Positions 13,432 through 20,294 of a DNA stretch of 27,396 bases are shown piece after piece; position 1 is the stretch's first letter; the number at the start of each line of letters is the position of its first letter. The stretch covers positions 1 to 27,396 of the forward strand of contig JBJDZN010000047.1 of NCBI GenBank assembly GCA_051868045.1. The letters are read 5' to 3'. Origin of the DNA: CAKSQF01 sp051868045. Lineage in GTDB: Bacteria; Bacillota; Clostridia; Oscillospirales; CAG-272. Below the pieces are notes generated by a model. It did no database searches. It was not told the origin of the DNA and worked only from the letters and a program-made list of their open reading frames with translations. The position numbers and the translations under genes were made by a program.

Positions 13432-14743
13432 TGTAAATGACACGAACGGTCTTTTCGAAATCCGCTTCCTCAACACTGATGATGATGTTGTTCTCGCGGG
13501 TTCCCTGATCCATCATACGGATGTTGACCTGTGCATTGGCAACAGCCGAAATGATTCTGGCGGCGGTACCAATGTTGCGAACCATGCCCTGACCGACCAC
13601 GGCAACCAGTGCCAGACCGTCTTCAATATACAGGGTATCGGGATTTACCGCCTGACGGATTCCCTCGATAATCTCCTGACGGTGAGCATTCAGCGAAGCG
13701 GAAGAAACGACAACGCCCATGGTATCAATTCCCGAAGGGATATGCTCAAAGGACACGCTGTATCTTTCCAGCACATCCAGAACCTTCTTACCGAATCCGA
13801 TTTCGCCGTTCATCAGGTCCTTCTCGATATTGATAACCGAAAATCCTTTATGACCGGCAATTCCGGTGATTCCGTCGCACATCCGATTGACTGCCGTCCG
13901 GAGAACGATCATGGTTCCCTTATCATCGGGGCGGTTCGTATTGCGGATATTGATGGGAATTCCGGCAGCACGAACAGGGAAAACCGCCTCTTCATGCAGA
14001 ACGGTTGCTCCCATATAGGCAAGCTCCCGAAGCTCAGAGTAGGTGACGGTTTCAATGACTTTGGGGTTCTCCACGATACGGGGATCTGCCATGAGGAAGC
14101 CCGACACATCGGTCCAGTTCTCATAAATTGCCGCCTTCACGGCACGGGCTACGATAGAGCCGGTAATGTCACTGCCGCCTCTGGAGAAGGTCTTGATTCT
14201 TCCGTCCACTGCCCTGCCGTAGAAGCCGGGAATCACCGCATAAGGGTGGGATTTTAATACGGTCGACATAACCTCGTCGGTCATTTCCACATTATACAGA
14301 CCGTTTTCCTTGAAGAAGATCACATCGGCGGCATCCACGAAGTCAAAGCCCAGATAATTTGCCAGAAGAATTCCGTTAAGGTACTCTCCACGGCTTGCCA
14401 CATAGTCGGCATAGGGGGACGTCTTCAGATGCTCCTCAATTCTCGTAAATTCTTTATCCAAAGAAATATTCAGCGAAAGCCCGGCTATAATGGAATCATA
14501 GCGGTCTTTGATCTTTTGGAGACATTCGGAAAAATCCTGCCCTGCCGAGGCTTTATAATAGCATTCATAAAGAAGATCGGTAACCTTATCATCCCCTGAA
14601 AAACGGCGTCCGGGTGCGGAGGGAATCACATACCGTCTGTCTTCGCTTGCCTTCACAATGGAGGCTACCTTCTGAAACTGATTGGCATCTGCCAGCGAAC
14701 TTCCGCCGAATTTAACTACTTTTATCTGATCGGTTTGAGTCAT
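13415..14743 (-). CDS. lysC: aspartate kinase
   Basis: A 442-residue aspartokinase, catalysing ATP-dependent phosphorylation of aspartate, the first step to lysine, threonine, methionine and diaminopimelate. KFGGSS (11-16) forms the N-terminal phosphate loop; SAPG (42-45), ASRGEYLNG and the active-site loop FSRGGSDITGS follow. Two ACT regulatory domains occupy about residues 290-442, ending with VRNIGTAARIISAV and MMDQGTRENNIII, so feedback inhibition by lysine and/or threonine is expected. The ATG at 14743 has only a weak ribosome site but gives the standard N-terminus. A consensus promoter lies about 90 bases upstream. The gene overlaps the FkbM-type methyltransferase by 17 bases at its 3' end. 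Confidence 0.95.
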   Translation of the reverse strand: MTQTDQIKVVKFGGSSLADANQFQKVASIVKASEDRRYVIPSAPGRRFSGDDKVTDLLYECYYKASAGQDFSECLQKIKDRYDSIIAGLSLNISLDKEFTRIEEHLKTSPYADYVASRGEYLNGILLANYLGFDFVDAADVIFFKENGLYNVEMTDEVMSTVLKSHPYAVIPGFYGRAVDGRIKTFSRGGSDITGSIVARAVKAAIYENWTDVSGFLMADPRIVENPKVIETVTYSELRELAYMGATVLHEEAVFPVRAAGIPINIRNTNRPDDKGTMIVLRTAVNRMCDGITGIAGHKGFSVINIEKDLMNGEIGFGKKVLDVLERYSVSFEHIPSGIDTMGVVVSSASLNAHRQEIIEGIRQAVNPDTLYIEDGLALVAVVGQGMVRNIGTAARIISAVANAQVNIRMMDQGTRENNIIISVEEADFEKTVRVIYNEFSN

Positions 14744-14835
14744 TTTCTTACTACCATGCCTTTCCGTCGTCCGGGAATCTGTGTCTGCTTTTCTTTTAAA
14801 AGTCCGGATTTCGAAATTTTTTCTTTCCTCCGTAT

Positions 14836-14864
14836 ATTATATGTATTTTTTGGGTCATTGTCAA
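14836..14864 (-). promoter_or_regulatory. promoter of the aspartate kinase gene
   Basis: On the - strand: TTGACA (complement of 14859-14864), 17-base spacer, TATAAT (complement of 14836-14841). It is a full consensus match in the divergent region shared with mgtE. I see no lysine riboswitch in the roughly 90-base leader, which is too short for one. Confidence 0.88.
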
Positions 14865-15015
14865 GTAGGTTTTCCCGATTTACATGAAAATTTTTCGTCC
14901 TCGTTCACTGCGAGTTCATACATTTTACACAAATTCTCTATATTATTGTGGTATTTTGAAACGGGGATTTCTCTTTTGAGAGATTCCGCCATTCTCAAAC
15001 GGAAGGACTGATTGA

Positions 15016-16374
15016 ATGGAGCTAACCGATCAGATTCTGGAGCTGTTGTCCCAGAAAAAGTATGCGGCACTGCAAAAGTTGCTCAATGAAATGAACCCCA
15101 TTGACCTTGCCGAACTGCTGTCCGAGCTGCCGGACGACAAGCGTCCCATTCTCTTCCGACTGCTGAACAAAGAGCAGGCGGCAGAATGCTTTGTCGAGAT
15201 GGATCATGACATTCAGCGAATGCTGATTCACGGATTTTCGGATGTTGAGCTTCGAAGTGTGCTGGACGAAATGTTTCTGGACGACACGGTAGACCTGGTG
15301 GAAGAGATGCCTGCCAATGTGGTCAAGCGAATTCTTGCCAATGCCGACGGTGAGACCCGGAAAGGGATCAACGAGATTCTGAACTACCCCGACGATTCTG
15401 CGGGCAGTATCATGACCGTGGAGTTCGTGGAACTCAAGGAACACATGACCATAACCGAGGCATTTGACACCATTAAGACAACCGGTGTGGACAAGGAAAC
15501 CATTTACACCTGTTACGTCACCGATTCCAACCGTCATCTGATCGGAGTGGTCACGGTAAAGGATATGCTTCTGTCCAAGGTCCAGACGGTGGGCGAGCTG
15601 ATGGAAACCAACATCATCAGCGTGAACACCCTTGAGGACCGGGAGGACGTCGGTACGCTGTTCCTGGAATACGGACTCATGGCTCTGCCGGTTGTTGACA
15701 AAGAAAGCCGTCTGGTGGGCATCGTCACCTATGACGACGCAATGGACGTCATCTCGGAAGAAAGAGAAGAAGACATTCAGGTCATGGCGGCAATTACGCC
15801 TACTGACGAGCGGTATCTGAAGACATCGGTCTTTTCCATCTGGAAATCGAGAATCCCGTGGCTTCTTCTTCTCATGATCTCAGCGACCTTCACCGGCATG
15901 ATCATCACCGGTTTTGAGAACGCACTTGCCTCCTCGCTGGCACTGACCGCCTTCATTCCCATGCTGATGGACACCGGCGGAAACTCGGGTTCTCAGGCGT
16001 CGGTCACGGTCATCCGCGGACTGTCCCTCAACGAAATCGAGTTCCGGGACATTTTCAGAGTCCAGTGGAAGGAACTGCGTGTTGCCTTCTTCTGCGGTCT
16101 GACCCTTGCCGCTGCCAGCTTCATCAAGATCCTGCTGGTTGATATGCTTCTGATGCACACCCAGGGACTGACCATTCTGGTATCGTTGGTCGTTTGTCTG
16201 ACGCTGTTTACCACGGTTGTCGTTGCCAAATTCATCGGATGCACCCTGCCGATCATTGCGCAGAAGATCGGGTTTGACCCTGCGGTCATGGCATCCCCCT
16301 TCATCACTACCATTGTGGATGCCGTGTCCCTGCTGGTCTATTTCGGAATCGCCTCTTCCCTTCTGAACTTGTAA
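15016..16374 (+). CDS. mgtE: MgtE magnesium transporter
   Basis: A 452-residue MgtE-type Mg2+ channel. Residues 1-125 form the helical N domain (NPIDLAELLSELP). Two CBS domains lie at about 133-190 and 195-255 and would sense cytoplasmic Mg2+. Five transmembrane helices start at about residue 281. The pore motif PMLMDTGGNSGSQ (315-327) and FDPAVMASPF with Asp421, matching the pore aspartate of Thermus MgtE, are present. GGAAGGA lies about nine bases before the ATG. The gene is divergent from aspartate kinase. I find no M-box riboswitch in the 272-base intergenic region, so control is likely by the protein's own gating. No strong terminator precedes the tRNA promoter downstream. Confidence 0.96.
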   Translation: MELTDQILELLSQKKYAALQKLLNEMNPIDLAELLSELPDDKRPILFRLLNKEQAAECFVEMDHDIQRMLIHGFSDVELRSVLDEMFLDDTVDLVEEMPANVVKRILANADGETRKGINEILNYPDDSAGSIMTVEFVELKEHMTITEAFDTIKTTGVDKETIYTCYVTDSNRHLIGVVTVKDMLLSKVQTVGELMETNIISVNTLEDREDVGTLFLEYGLMALPVVDKESRLVGIVTYDDAMDVISEEREEDIQVMAAITPTDERYLKTSVFSIWKSRIPWLLLLMISATFTGMIITGFENALASSLALTAFIPMLMDTGGNSGSQASVTVIRGLSLNEIEFRDIFRVQWKELRVAFFCGLTLAAASFIKILLVDMLLMHTQGLTILVSLVVCLTLFTTVVVAKFIGCTLPIIAQKIGFDPAVMASPFITTIVDAVSLLVYFGIASSLLNL

Positions 16375-16415
16375 AAGGGCTTGCAAAAAAAAATGAATTA
16401 TTTTTGAAAAACCCC

Positions 16416-16443
16416 TTGACAAATCCAATTTTATGAGTATAAT
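16416..16443 (+). promoter_or_regulatory. promoter of the tRNA-Leu pair
   Basis: TTGACA (16416-16421), 16-base spacer, TATAAT (16438-16443); both hexamers are perfect. It ends 37 bases before the first tRNA. Confidence 0.88.
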
Positions 16444-16480
16444 ATTCAGTGTTGCGGGACAAAAGCGCAGCACGGAATAT

Positions 16481-16565
16481 GCGAGAGTGGCGGAACTGGC
16501 AGACGCGCACGTTTGAGGGGCGTGTGGTGTACACCATACGGGTTCAAGTCCCGTTTCTCGCACCA
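16481..16565 (+). tRNA. tRNA-Leu (anticodon GAG)
   Basis: An 85-base class II tRNA. Acceptor GCGAGAG pairs with TTCTCGC (one G-T), then A and encoded CCA. The anticodon arm is CACGT-TTGAGGG-GCGTG, giving GAG (leucine), with a long variable arm and T arm ACGGG-TTCAAGT-CCCGT. Confidence 0.95.
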
Positions 16566-16652
16566 GCGGGTGTGGCGGAATTGGCAGACGCGTAAGATTC
16601 AGGTTCTTATGGTCGCAAGGCTGTGCAGGTTCAAGTCCTGTCACCCGCACCA
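16566..16652 (+). tRNA. tRNA-Leu (anticodon CAG)
   Basis: Starts at the base after the CCA of the previous tRNA, with no spacer. Acceptor GCGGGTG/CACCCGC, then A and CCA; anticodon arm TAAGA-TTCAGGT-TCTTA gives CAG (leucine); variable arm GGTCGCAAGGCTG; T arm GCAGG-TTCAAGT-CCTGT. Both tRNAs must be cut from one transcript. Confidence 0.95.
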
Positions 16653-16690
16653 AAGCCCCAAAGGCATAAGTCTTTGGGGCTTTACTTTTT
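16653..16690 (+). terminator. terminator of the tRNA-Leu pair
   Basis: AAAGCCCCAAAG (16653-16664) pairs perfectly with CTTTGGGGCTTT (16672-16683), followed by ACTTTTT. The left arm also matches a second right arm at 16721-16735. Confidence 0.88.
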
Positions 16691-16764
16691 ACTTATTCAC
16701 TTTTCACTCTTCACTAAACTTGCCTTTGGGGCTTTGGAAGTAATAAGTAATAGTGAAAAGTGAA
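16653..16764. repeat. nested inverted repeats before the four-helix-bundle gene
   Basis: AAAGCCCCAAAGGCA (16653-16667) is exactly complementary to TGCCTTTGGGGCTTT (16721-16735). Separately, TTCACTTTTCACT (16696-16708) is exactly complementary to AGTGAAAAGTGAA (16752-16764). The two pairs interleave. The low-complexity ACTT/CACT tracts differ from the surrounding genome. Confidence 0.75.
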
Positions 16765-16773
16765 AAAGTATTC

Positions 16774-16802
16774 TTGCTTTTTTTACATATTAGCAGTATA
16801 AT
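16774..16802 (+). promoter_or_regulatory. promoter of the four-helix-bundle gene
   Basis: TTGCTT (16774-16779), 17-base spacer, TATAAT (16797-16802), directly before the ribosome site. Confidence 0.7.
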
Positions 16803-16819
16803 AAACAAGGGTGATATCG

Positions 16820-17167
16820 TTGAACGAAAGTCCGTTAATGATAAAATCTAAAGCATTTGCACTTGATGTAATACGAGTTTGCAAAGAATTGAGAGCGGTA
16901 AAATGCGAAAGTGCGCTCATCAATCAATTTTTGCGTTCGGGAACAAGTATCGGTGCTAATATCAGAGAAGCCTTTTATGCACACGGAAAAGCCGATTTTG
17001 TCGCAAAACTGCAAATCGCATTAAAGGAATGTTCCGAAAGTGAATATTGGATAGAGTTGCTTATAGAAAGCGGATATTATAACGATAAATCACTGCTCGA
17101 TAAATGTACAGAAGTTAAGAGGATTTTGATTTCTTCCGTCAATACCGCCAAGAAGAATAATAAATGA
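16820..17167 (+). CDS. four-helix-bundle protein (S23/23S rRNA IVS-like)
   Basis: A 115-residue member of the family first seen encoded in 23S rRNA intervening sequences and related to Avd of diversity-generating retroelements. Diagnostic features are the opening NESPLMIKSKAFALDVIRV, the central LRSGTSIGANIREAF, then KADFVAKLQIALKECSESEYWIELL and a final long helix. The family's molecular role is unclear; Avd relatives bind nucleic acid and a reverse transcriptase, but no reverse transcriptase or template/variable repeat is visible here. A TTG at 16820 is chosen as start because AAGGGTGAT (16807-16815) precedes it; GTG at 16811 lies inside that site. Base composition is AT-richer than neighbours (24 G/C in bases 16861-16920, against 37 in 2401-2460), which suggests acquisition, next to a tRNA-Leu pair. 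It ends four bases before the following broken gene. Confidence 0.85.
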   Translation: MNESPLMIKSKAFALDVIRVCKELRAVKCESALINQFLRSGTSIGANIREAFYAHGKADFVAKLQIALKECSESEYWIELLIESGYYNDKSLLDKCTEVKRILISSVNTAKKNNK

Positions 17168-17171
17168 ATAA

Positions 17172-17404
17172 ATGGATTTTAGAGGATTGGTCGATGGTAA
17201 TGCTAAGAATTGCCGACTCGGATCAGAAACAGGAGAACCATTCTGTTTTGAATATGAAACACCGCAAGGATTTTGCCCACGTGCATTATCCGAATTTTCA
17301 CTTGGTGCGAGGTGATTCGCTGTGGCGGAGATTTTACATACCGAGGTGCCAAAGAAAAATATGTTATGGAAATTCCGTGTCCGTGTCATTGCCTGCAATT
17401 CTGA
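17172..17404 (+). pseudogene. frameshifted small Cys-rich protein, TIGR04076-like
   Basis: Two abutting reading frames give one plausible protein of about 78 residues. Frame one (ATG 17172) reads MDFRGLVDGNAKNCRLGSET, continues with GEPFCFEYETPQGFCPRALS and EFSLGA, and stops at 17313. Frame two, from about 17309 to the TGA at 17402, reads EVIRCGGDFTYRG then AKEKYVMEIPCPCHCLQF. The order C..G..G..F.FEY..P.GFCP.AL, then .RCGGDF..R, then CPC, resembles the TIGR04076 family as I remember it; the function of that family is unknown. One base appears to be missing near 17300-17311. The third frame is also open but gives no recognisable protein. It follows the four-helix-bundle gene by four bases and shares its AT-rich composition. 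A sequencing error cannot be excluded. Confidence 0.55.
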
Positions 17405-17541
17405 CTTACCGCTACGCCTATAAACAGAGATGAAGTCGGCAACTATGTCGATAACAGAGTAAGTCCTAAGGCGTATTTTTGTCGGTTCAAATCCTCATCA
17501 GCATTTTACGCTGGCATCTTTTTTGTTACCTTTTGGCAAAT

Positions 17542-17572
17542 AAAAAAAGAGAGGTTCTGCCTCTCTTTTTTT
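17542..17572. terminator. bidirectional terminator
   Basis: AAAAAAAGAGAGG (17542-17554) is exactly complementary to CCTCTCTTTTTTT (17560-17572) around a TTCTG loop. It ends rightward transcription from the four-helix-bundle islet and can also act leftward. The stretch 17405-17541 before it shows no gene I can support. Confidence 0.85.
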
Positions 17573-17589
17573 CATTATTAGATAAAGAA

Positions 17590-17628
17590 GCAGAGACAAC
17601 GATCAACCGATCGAAGTCTCTGCTTTTC
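17590..17628. terminator. terminator at the end of the amino acid importer operon
   Basis: GCAGAGAC (17590-17597) pairs with GTCTCTGC (17616-17623), with CGATC/GATCG-type pairing inside the loop. TTTTC follows on the + strand; on the - strand TTCTTTATC follows, so it can end the leftward importer operon, whose stop lies at 17665. Confidence 0.7.
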
Positions 17629-17664
17629 GTTTGGGACTTTTTTACAACCCCATGAAACATATAC

Positions 17665-18492
17665 TCACTTCAGCACACTGCGCAAAAACTGCTGGGTACG
17701 GGGATTTTGGGGATGGTCGAACAGCTCTTCGGGGGGACCCTCTTCGGTGATCAGACCGTCGCTCATGAAGATCACACGGTCGGCAACCTCTCTGGCAAAT
17801 CCCATCTCGTGGGTTACGATGACCATAGTCATGCCTTCCTTTGCCAGTTCCTTGATCAGGTCCAGAACCTCACCCACCATTTCGGGGTCCAGTGCGGAGG
17901 TCGGTTCATCAAACAGAATCACCTTGGGATTCATCGCCAGCGAACGGATAATGGCAATTCGCTGTTTCTGCCCGCCGGACAGGGTTGATGGGTAGACGTC
18001 CGCCTTATCCTCAAGCCCGATCCGGGCAAGGAGCCGCCGTGCCGTGGCTTCGGCATCCTTTTTGATGGATGCGGGAGACTCGGTAATGGGTTCAAGGGGC
18101 TTTTTCGTCTTTCGGAAGAGGTTGGTCAGCCGAAGGGCAAAATTGTGCCGCTTCGCCTGTCTCAGCCGCTTTTGACGGATGGTCACGGGTGCCAGCATGA
18201 TGTTTTCCAGTACGGTTTTATTGTTGAACAGATTGAACTGCTGGAAAACCATGCCCATCCGCTCTCTATGGCGGTTAATATCCACCTTCATATCGGCGAG
18301 GTCTTCCCCTTCAAAAAAGATGGAACCGCCGGAAGGGTCTTCCATACAGTTGAGACAACGAAGAAAAGTGGATTTTCCACTGCCGGAGGGTCCGATCACG
18401 ACCACCTTTTCCCCATCGTGGACCGTGGTTGAGATTCCCTTCAGCACGTCGTTATCGCCGAATTTTTTCGTCAGATTAACGGTTTCGATCAC
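17665..18492 (-). CDS. polar amino acid ABC importer, ATP-binding subunit
   Basis: A 275-residue GlnQ/HisP-type ATPase that powers amino acid import. Walker A GPSGSGKST (34-42), Q-loop FQQFNLF, signature LSGGQ (171-175), Walker B FDEPTSALD with Glu196, and switch His228 are all present. Normal family members are about 240 residues; the extra length is a basic insertion of roughly 35-40 residues (about 105-145, including RQAKRHNFALRLTNLFRKTK) between the Q-loop and the signature. The GTG start at 18492 is chosen because AAAGGAGG (complement of 18503-18510) lies ten bases upstream; a TTG at 18513 precedes that site. It overlaps the permease gene by 17 bases, as the last gene of a three-gene operon, and ends before hairpin terminators. 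Confidence 0.93.
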   Translation of the reverse strand: MIETVNLTKKFGDNDVLKGISTTVHDGEKVVVIGPSGSGKSTFLRCLNCMEDPSGGSIFFEGEDLADMKVDINRHRERMGMVFQQFNLFNNKTVLENIMLAPVTIRQKRLRQAKRHNFALRLTNLFRKTKKPLEPITESPASIKKDAEATARRLLARIGLEDKADVYPSTLSGGQKQRIAIIRSLAMNPKVILFDEPTSALDPEMVGEVLDLIKELAKEGMTMVIVTHEMGFAREVADRVIFMSDGLITEEGPPEELFDHPQNPRTQQFLRSVLK

Positions 18493-19186
18493 TTCGTGCC
18501 AGCCTCCTTTCAATTCCCTTAATTCCCAGCGAAATCAGTGCTACCAGAACGATATAGAACAGTGCCATCACCAGATAGGGCACAAAATATTCATACCGCA
18601 CGTTGCCGATTTCGGTAAAGGTTTTACACAAATCCACTGCCGCAACGAAGCTGACCACCGAAGTGTCCTTCAGCAGAGCGATAAACTCATTTCCCAGAGA
18701 CGGGAGAATATTCTTGACCGCCTGAGGGACCACAATCTTCATCATAGTGGTGCCGAAGCTGAGTCCCAAAGCCCGACCTGCCTCCATCTGACCGCCGTCC
18801 ACCGACAGGATGCCGCCCCGCATGATCTCCGACACATAGGCGGCACTGTTAAGTCCGAACACGATCACACAGGTGGTCAGGGAGGACAGCGTGATGCCAA
18901 GCAGAGGCCAAAGGACGTAGTAAGCAATCAGCAACTGCACAACAATAGGCGTTCCACGGAAGAAGCCTACGTAAACGGTGCAGATTTTATCCAGCACCCG
19001 GGGCAGTCTCTTATATTTGGGCATGACCTTCACCGAGGCAATCAGGGTTCCGAGAAGGATGCCGATCAAAAGTCCCAGCACCGCAATGATGAGCGTATTG
19101 ACCAGTCCGACGCTGAGGACCCGTTTCCATCCGCCTTGCTTTATGAAAAGTTCCCAGAAAACGCGGAGTTTTTGTCCGATATTCAT
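18476..19186 (-). CDS. polar amino acid ABC importer, permease subunit
   Basis: A 236-residue membrane permease of the HisM/GlnP family. It starts with a short cytoplasmic segment, then NTLIIAVLGLLIGILLGTLI as first helix, and contains the family's YVGFFRGTPIVVQLLIAYY segment. The EAA loop EAGRALGLSFGTTMMKIVVP contacts the ATPase subunit. Only one permease gene is present, so the transporter probably uses a homodimer. AAAGGA lies upstream of the ATG. It follows the binding-protein gene after 87 bases containing a hairpin and overlaps the ATPase gene. Substrate is probably a polar amino acid; which one cannot be read directly. Confidence 0.93.
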   Translation of the reverse strand: MNIGQKLRVFWELFIKQGGWKRVLSVGLVNTLIIAVLGLLIGILLGTLIASVKVMPKYKRLPRVLDKICTVYVGFFRGTPIVVQLLIAYYVLWPLLGITLSSLTTCVIVFGLNSAAYVSEIMRGGILSVDGGQMEAGRALGLSFGTTMMKIVVPQAVKNILPSLGNEFIALLKDTSVVSFVAAVDLCKTFTEIGNVRYEYFVPYLVMALFYIVLVALISLGIKGIERRLARSDRNR

Positions 19187-19230
19187 CCGTTATGTATCCT
19201 TTCTACAACGATCTGCAACGAAAAACATGA

Positions 19231-19257
19231 GTTGCCGCATTTTTATCATGCGGCAAC
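19231..19257 (-). other. intercistronic hairpin between binding protein and permease
   Basis: GTTGCCGCAT (19231-19240) is exactly complementary to ATGCGGCAAC (19248-19257) around a seven-base loop. On the - strand it is followed by TCATGTTTTTCG. Such hairpins after binding-protein genes are known to protect the upstream mRNA or to terminate partially, giving more binding protein than permease. Confidence 0.75.
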
Positions 19258-19273
19258 CCATTTCAGTGTACCG

Positions 19274-20119
19274 TTAATCTCCGTTCAGTTTTGCAGTTAC
19301 AGCCTTTGCAGGACCGTTATCTGCGATGACATAGCTGACCTGACCCTGAGTCATGGCGGTAATGGCAAGGGCTACATAACGGTAGGATGCCGCCTGAGCA
19401 GTCAGACCGTCAAATCCGAATTCTTCATTGCCCTTGATGTACTGTTCGCCGGTGGTACCCGTCTGGCAGCCGATCTTGACGTCGGCAGACAGTCCCTTCA
19501 GAATAGCGGCAACATCTTCGCCGCTCTTGCAGTTATCAAAAGTGGTATCGTCTTCCATGACGATAATAACCTGAGAAGCATTATAGTAGCTATCGGTAAA
19601 GGTGACAACCTCCTGACGATCGGGAGTTACCGTAAGTCCTGCCATGGCAATATCGCTCTTGCCCGACTGAACCGAATTGACCACTGCTTCGAAATCCATA
19701 TCGCTGATAACCAGCTCTTTGCCAAGTTCCTGTGCCAGATAGTAGGCAATTTCCAAATCCACGCCGGAGTAGACGCCGTTTTCTACCATTTCAAAGGGAT
19801 CGAAACCGGTGCTGGTTGCCACAACCAGCTGATCCTTGCTCTGGTCGAGGGTCGCCGACTGAATCTGCAGGGGCGTTCCGTCTCCGAAATAGTTGTTGCA
19901 GATTTCATCGAATTTGCCGTTTTCCTTGATCTTAGCCAGAAACGCATTGGTCTTTTCCAGCAGATCGGTGTTATCCTTGGCAACCGCAAAAGCATACTCC
20001 TCTGAGCTCAGGGGAAGATCAATGACCTTAACCTTGGTGCTTCCGGAAGAGCAGGAAGTAAGGGACAGGGATGTAAGCAGGGTGACTGATGTTAACAGAA
20101 GTGCAATTAATTTTTTCAT
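19274..20119 (-). CDS. amino acid ABC importer binding lipoprotein, circularly permuted
   Basis: A 281-residue surface lipoprotein: signal peptide MKKLIALLLT..., lipobox ending in Cys23. The fold is that of family 3 amino acid binding proteins, but the order is changed. Residues about 29-80 (KVIDLPLSSEEYAFAVAKDN, then LLEKTNAFLAKIKENGKFDE and NYFGDG) match what is normally the C-terminus. The usual N-terminus (QLVVATSTGFDPFE) only begins at residue 97, and the protein ends at VIADNGPAKAVTAK, normally mid-protein. Ligand residues look intact: Arg168 in TPDR for the carboxylate, Asp267 for the amino group, and the GTTGE loop at 221-225. The start at 20119 follows GAGG; the open frame upstream lacks a leader. 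First gene of the importer operon with a perfect promoter. I infer a functional permuted protein, not a broken one, because no part is missing. Confidence 0.9.
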   Translation of the reverse strand: MKKLIALLLTSVTLLTSLSLTSCSSGSTKVKVIDLPLSSEEYAFAVAKDNTDLLEKTNAFLAKIKENGKFDEICNNYFGDGTPLQIQSATLDQSKDQLVVATSTGFDPFEMVENGVYSGVDLEIAYYLAQELGKELVISDMDFEAVVNSVQSGKSDIAMAGLTVTPDRQEVVTFTDSYYNASQVIIVMEDDTTFDNCKSGEDVAAILKGLSADVKIGCQTGTTGEQYIKGNEEFGFDGLTAQAASYRYVALAITAMTQGQVSYVIADNGPAKAVTAKLNGD

Positions 20120-20152
20120 TTTCTGAAACCTCACATTAAAAAGATATGGCTC

Positions 20153-20181
20153 ATTATACTGCATATTTTTGCAAATGTCAA
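20153..20181 (-). promoter_or_regulatory. promoter of the amino acid importer operon
   Basis: On the - strand: TTGACA (complement of 20176-20181), 17-base spacer, TATAAT (complement of 20153-20158). A full consensus match, about 34 bases before the binding-protein ATG. No operator palindrome is evident. Confidence 0.9.
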
Positions 20182-20223
20182 GAGGTTTTGGTGAAAAAAT
20201 ATACATTTTTTGAAATCGAAGCG

Positions 20224-20263
20224 AAAAAACGGAGCATCAGACTTATCAGCCGATGCTCCGTTT
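20224..20263 (-). terminator. terminator downstream of the GH3 gene
   Basis: AAACGGAGCATC (20227-20238) is exactly complementary to GATGCTCCGTTT (20252-20263). On the - strand a six-T run follows, so it stops transcription from the GH3 gene after it passes the repeat array and before the importer promoter. Confidence 0.88.
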
Positions 20264-20294
20264 ACGGCAGACTGCCGCAGGGGAGGGATCAGGA

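Noticed and set aside
14744..15015. Lysine or M-box riboswitch between aspartate kinase and mgtE
   Set aside because: The leaders are too short or show no conserved structure I could recognise; only the - strand promoter is convincing.
16820..17404. Diversity-generating retroelement, from the Avd-like protein
   Set aside because: No reverse transcriptase, template repeat or variable-repeat target gene is in the window.
17484..17510. Possible tRNA 3' fragment (GTCGGTTCAAATCC)
   Set aside because: The T-loop-like bases are present, but GTCGG cannot pair with the following CCTCA, and there is no acceptor stem or CCA.
18179..20005. 608-codon + strand open frame opposite the importer genes
   Set aside because: It spans three clear - strand genes and intergenic DNA, including the hairpin, and has no domain or ribosome site.
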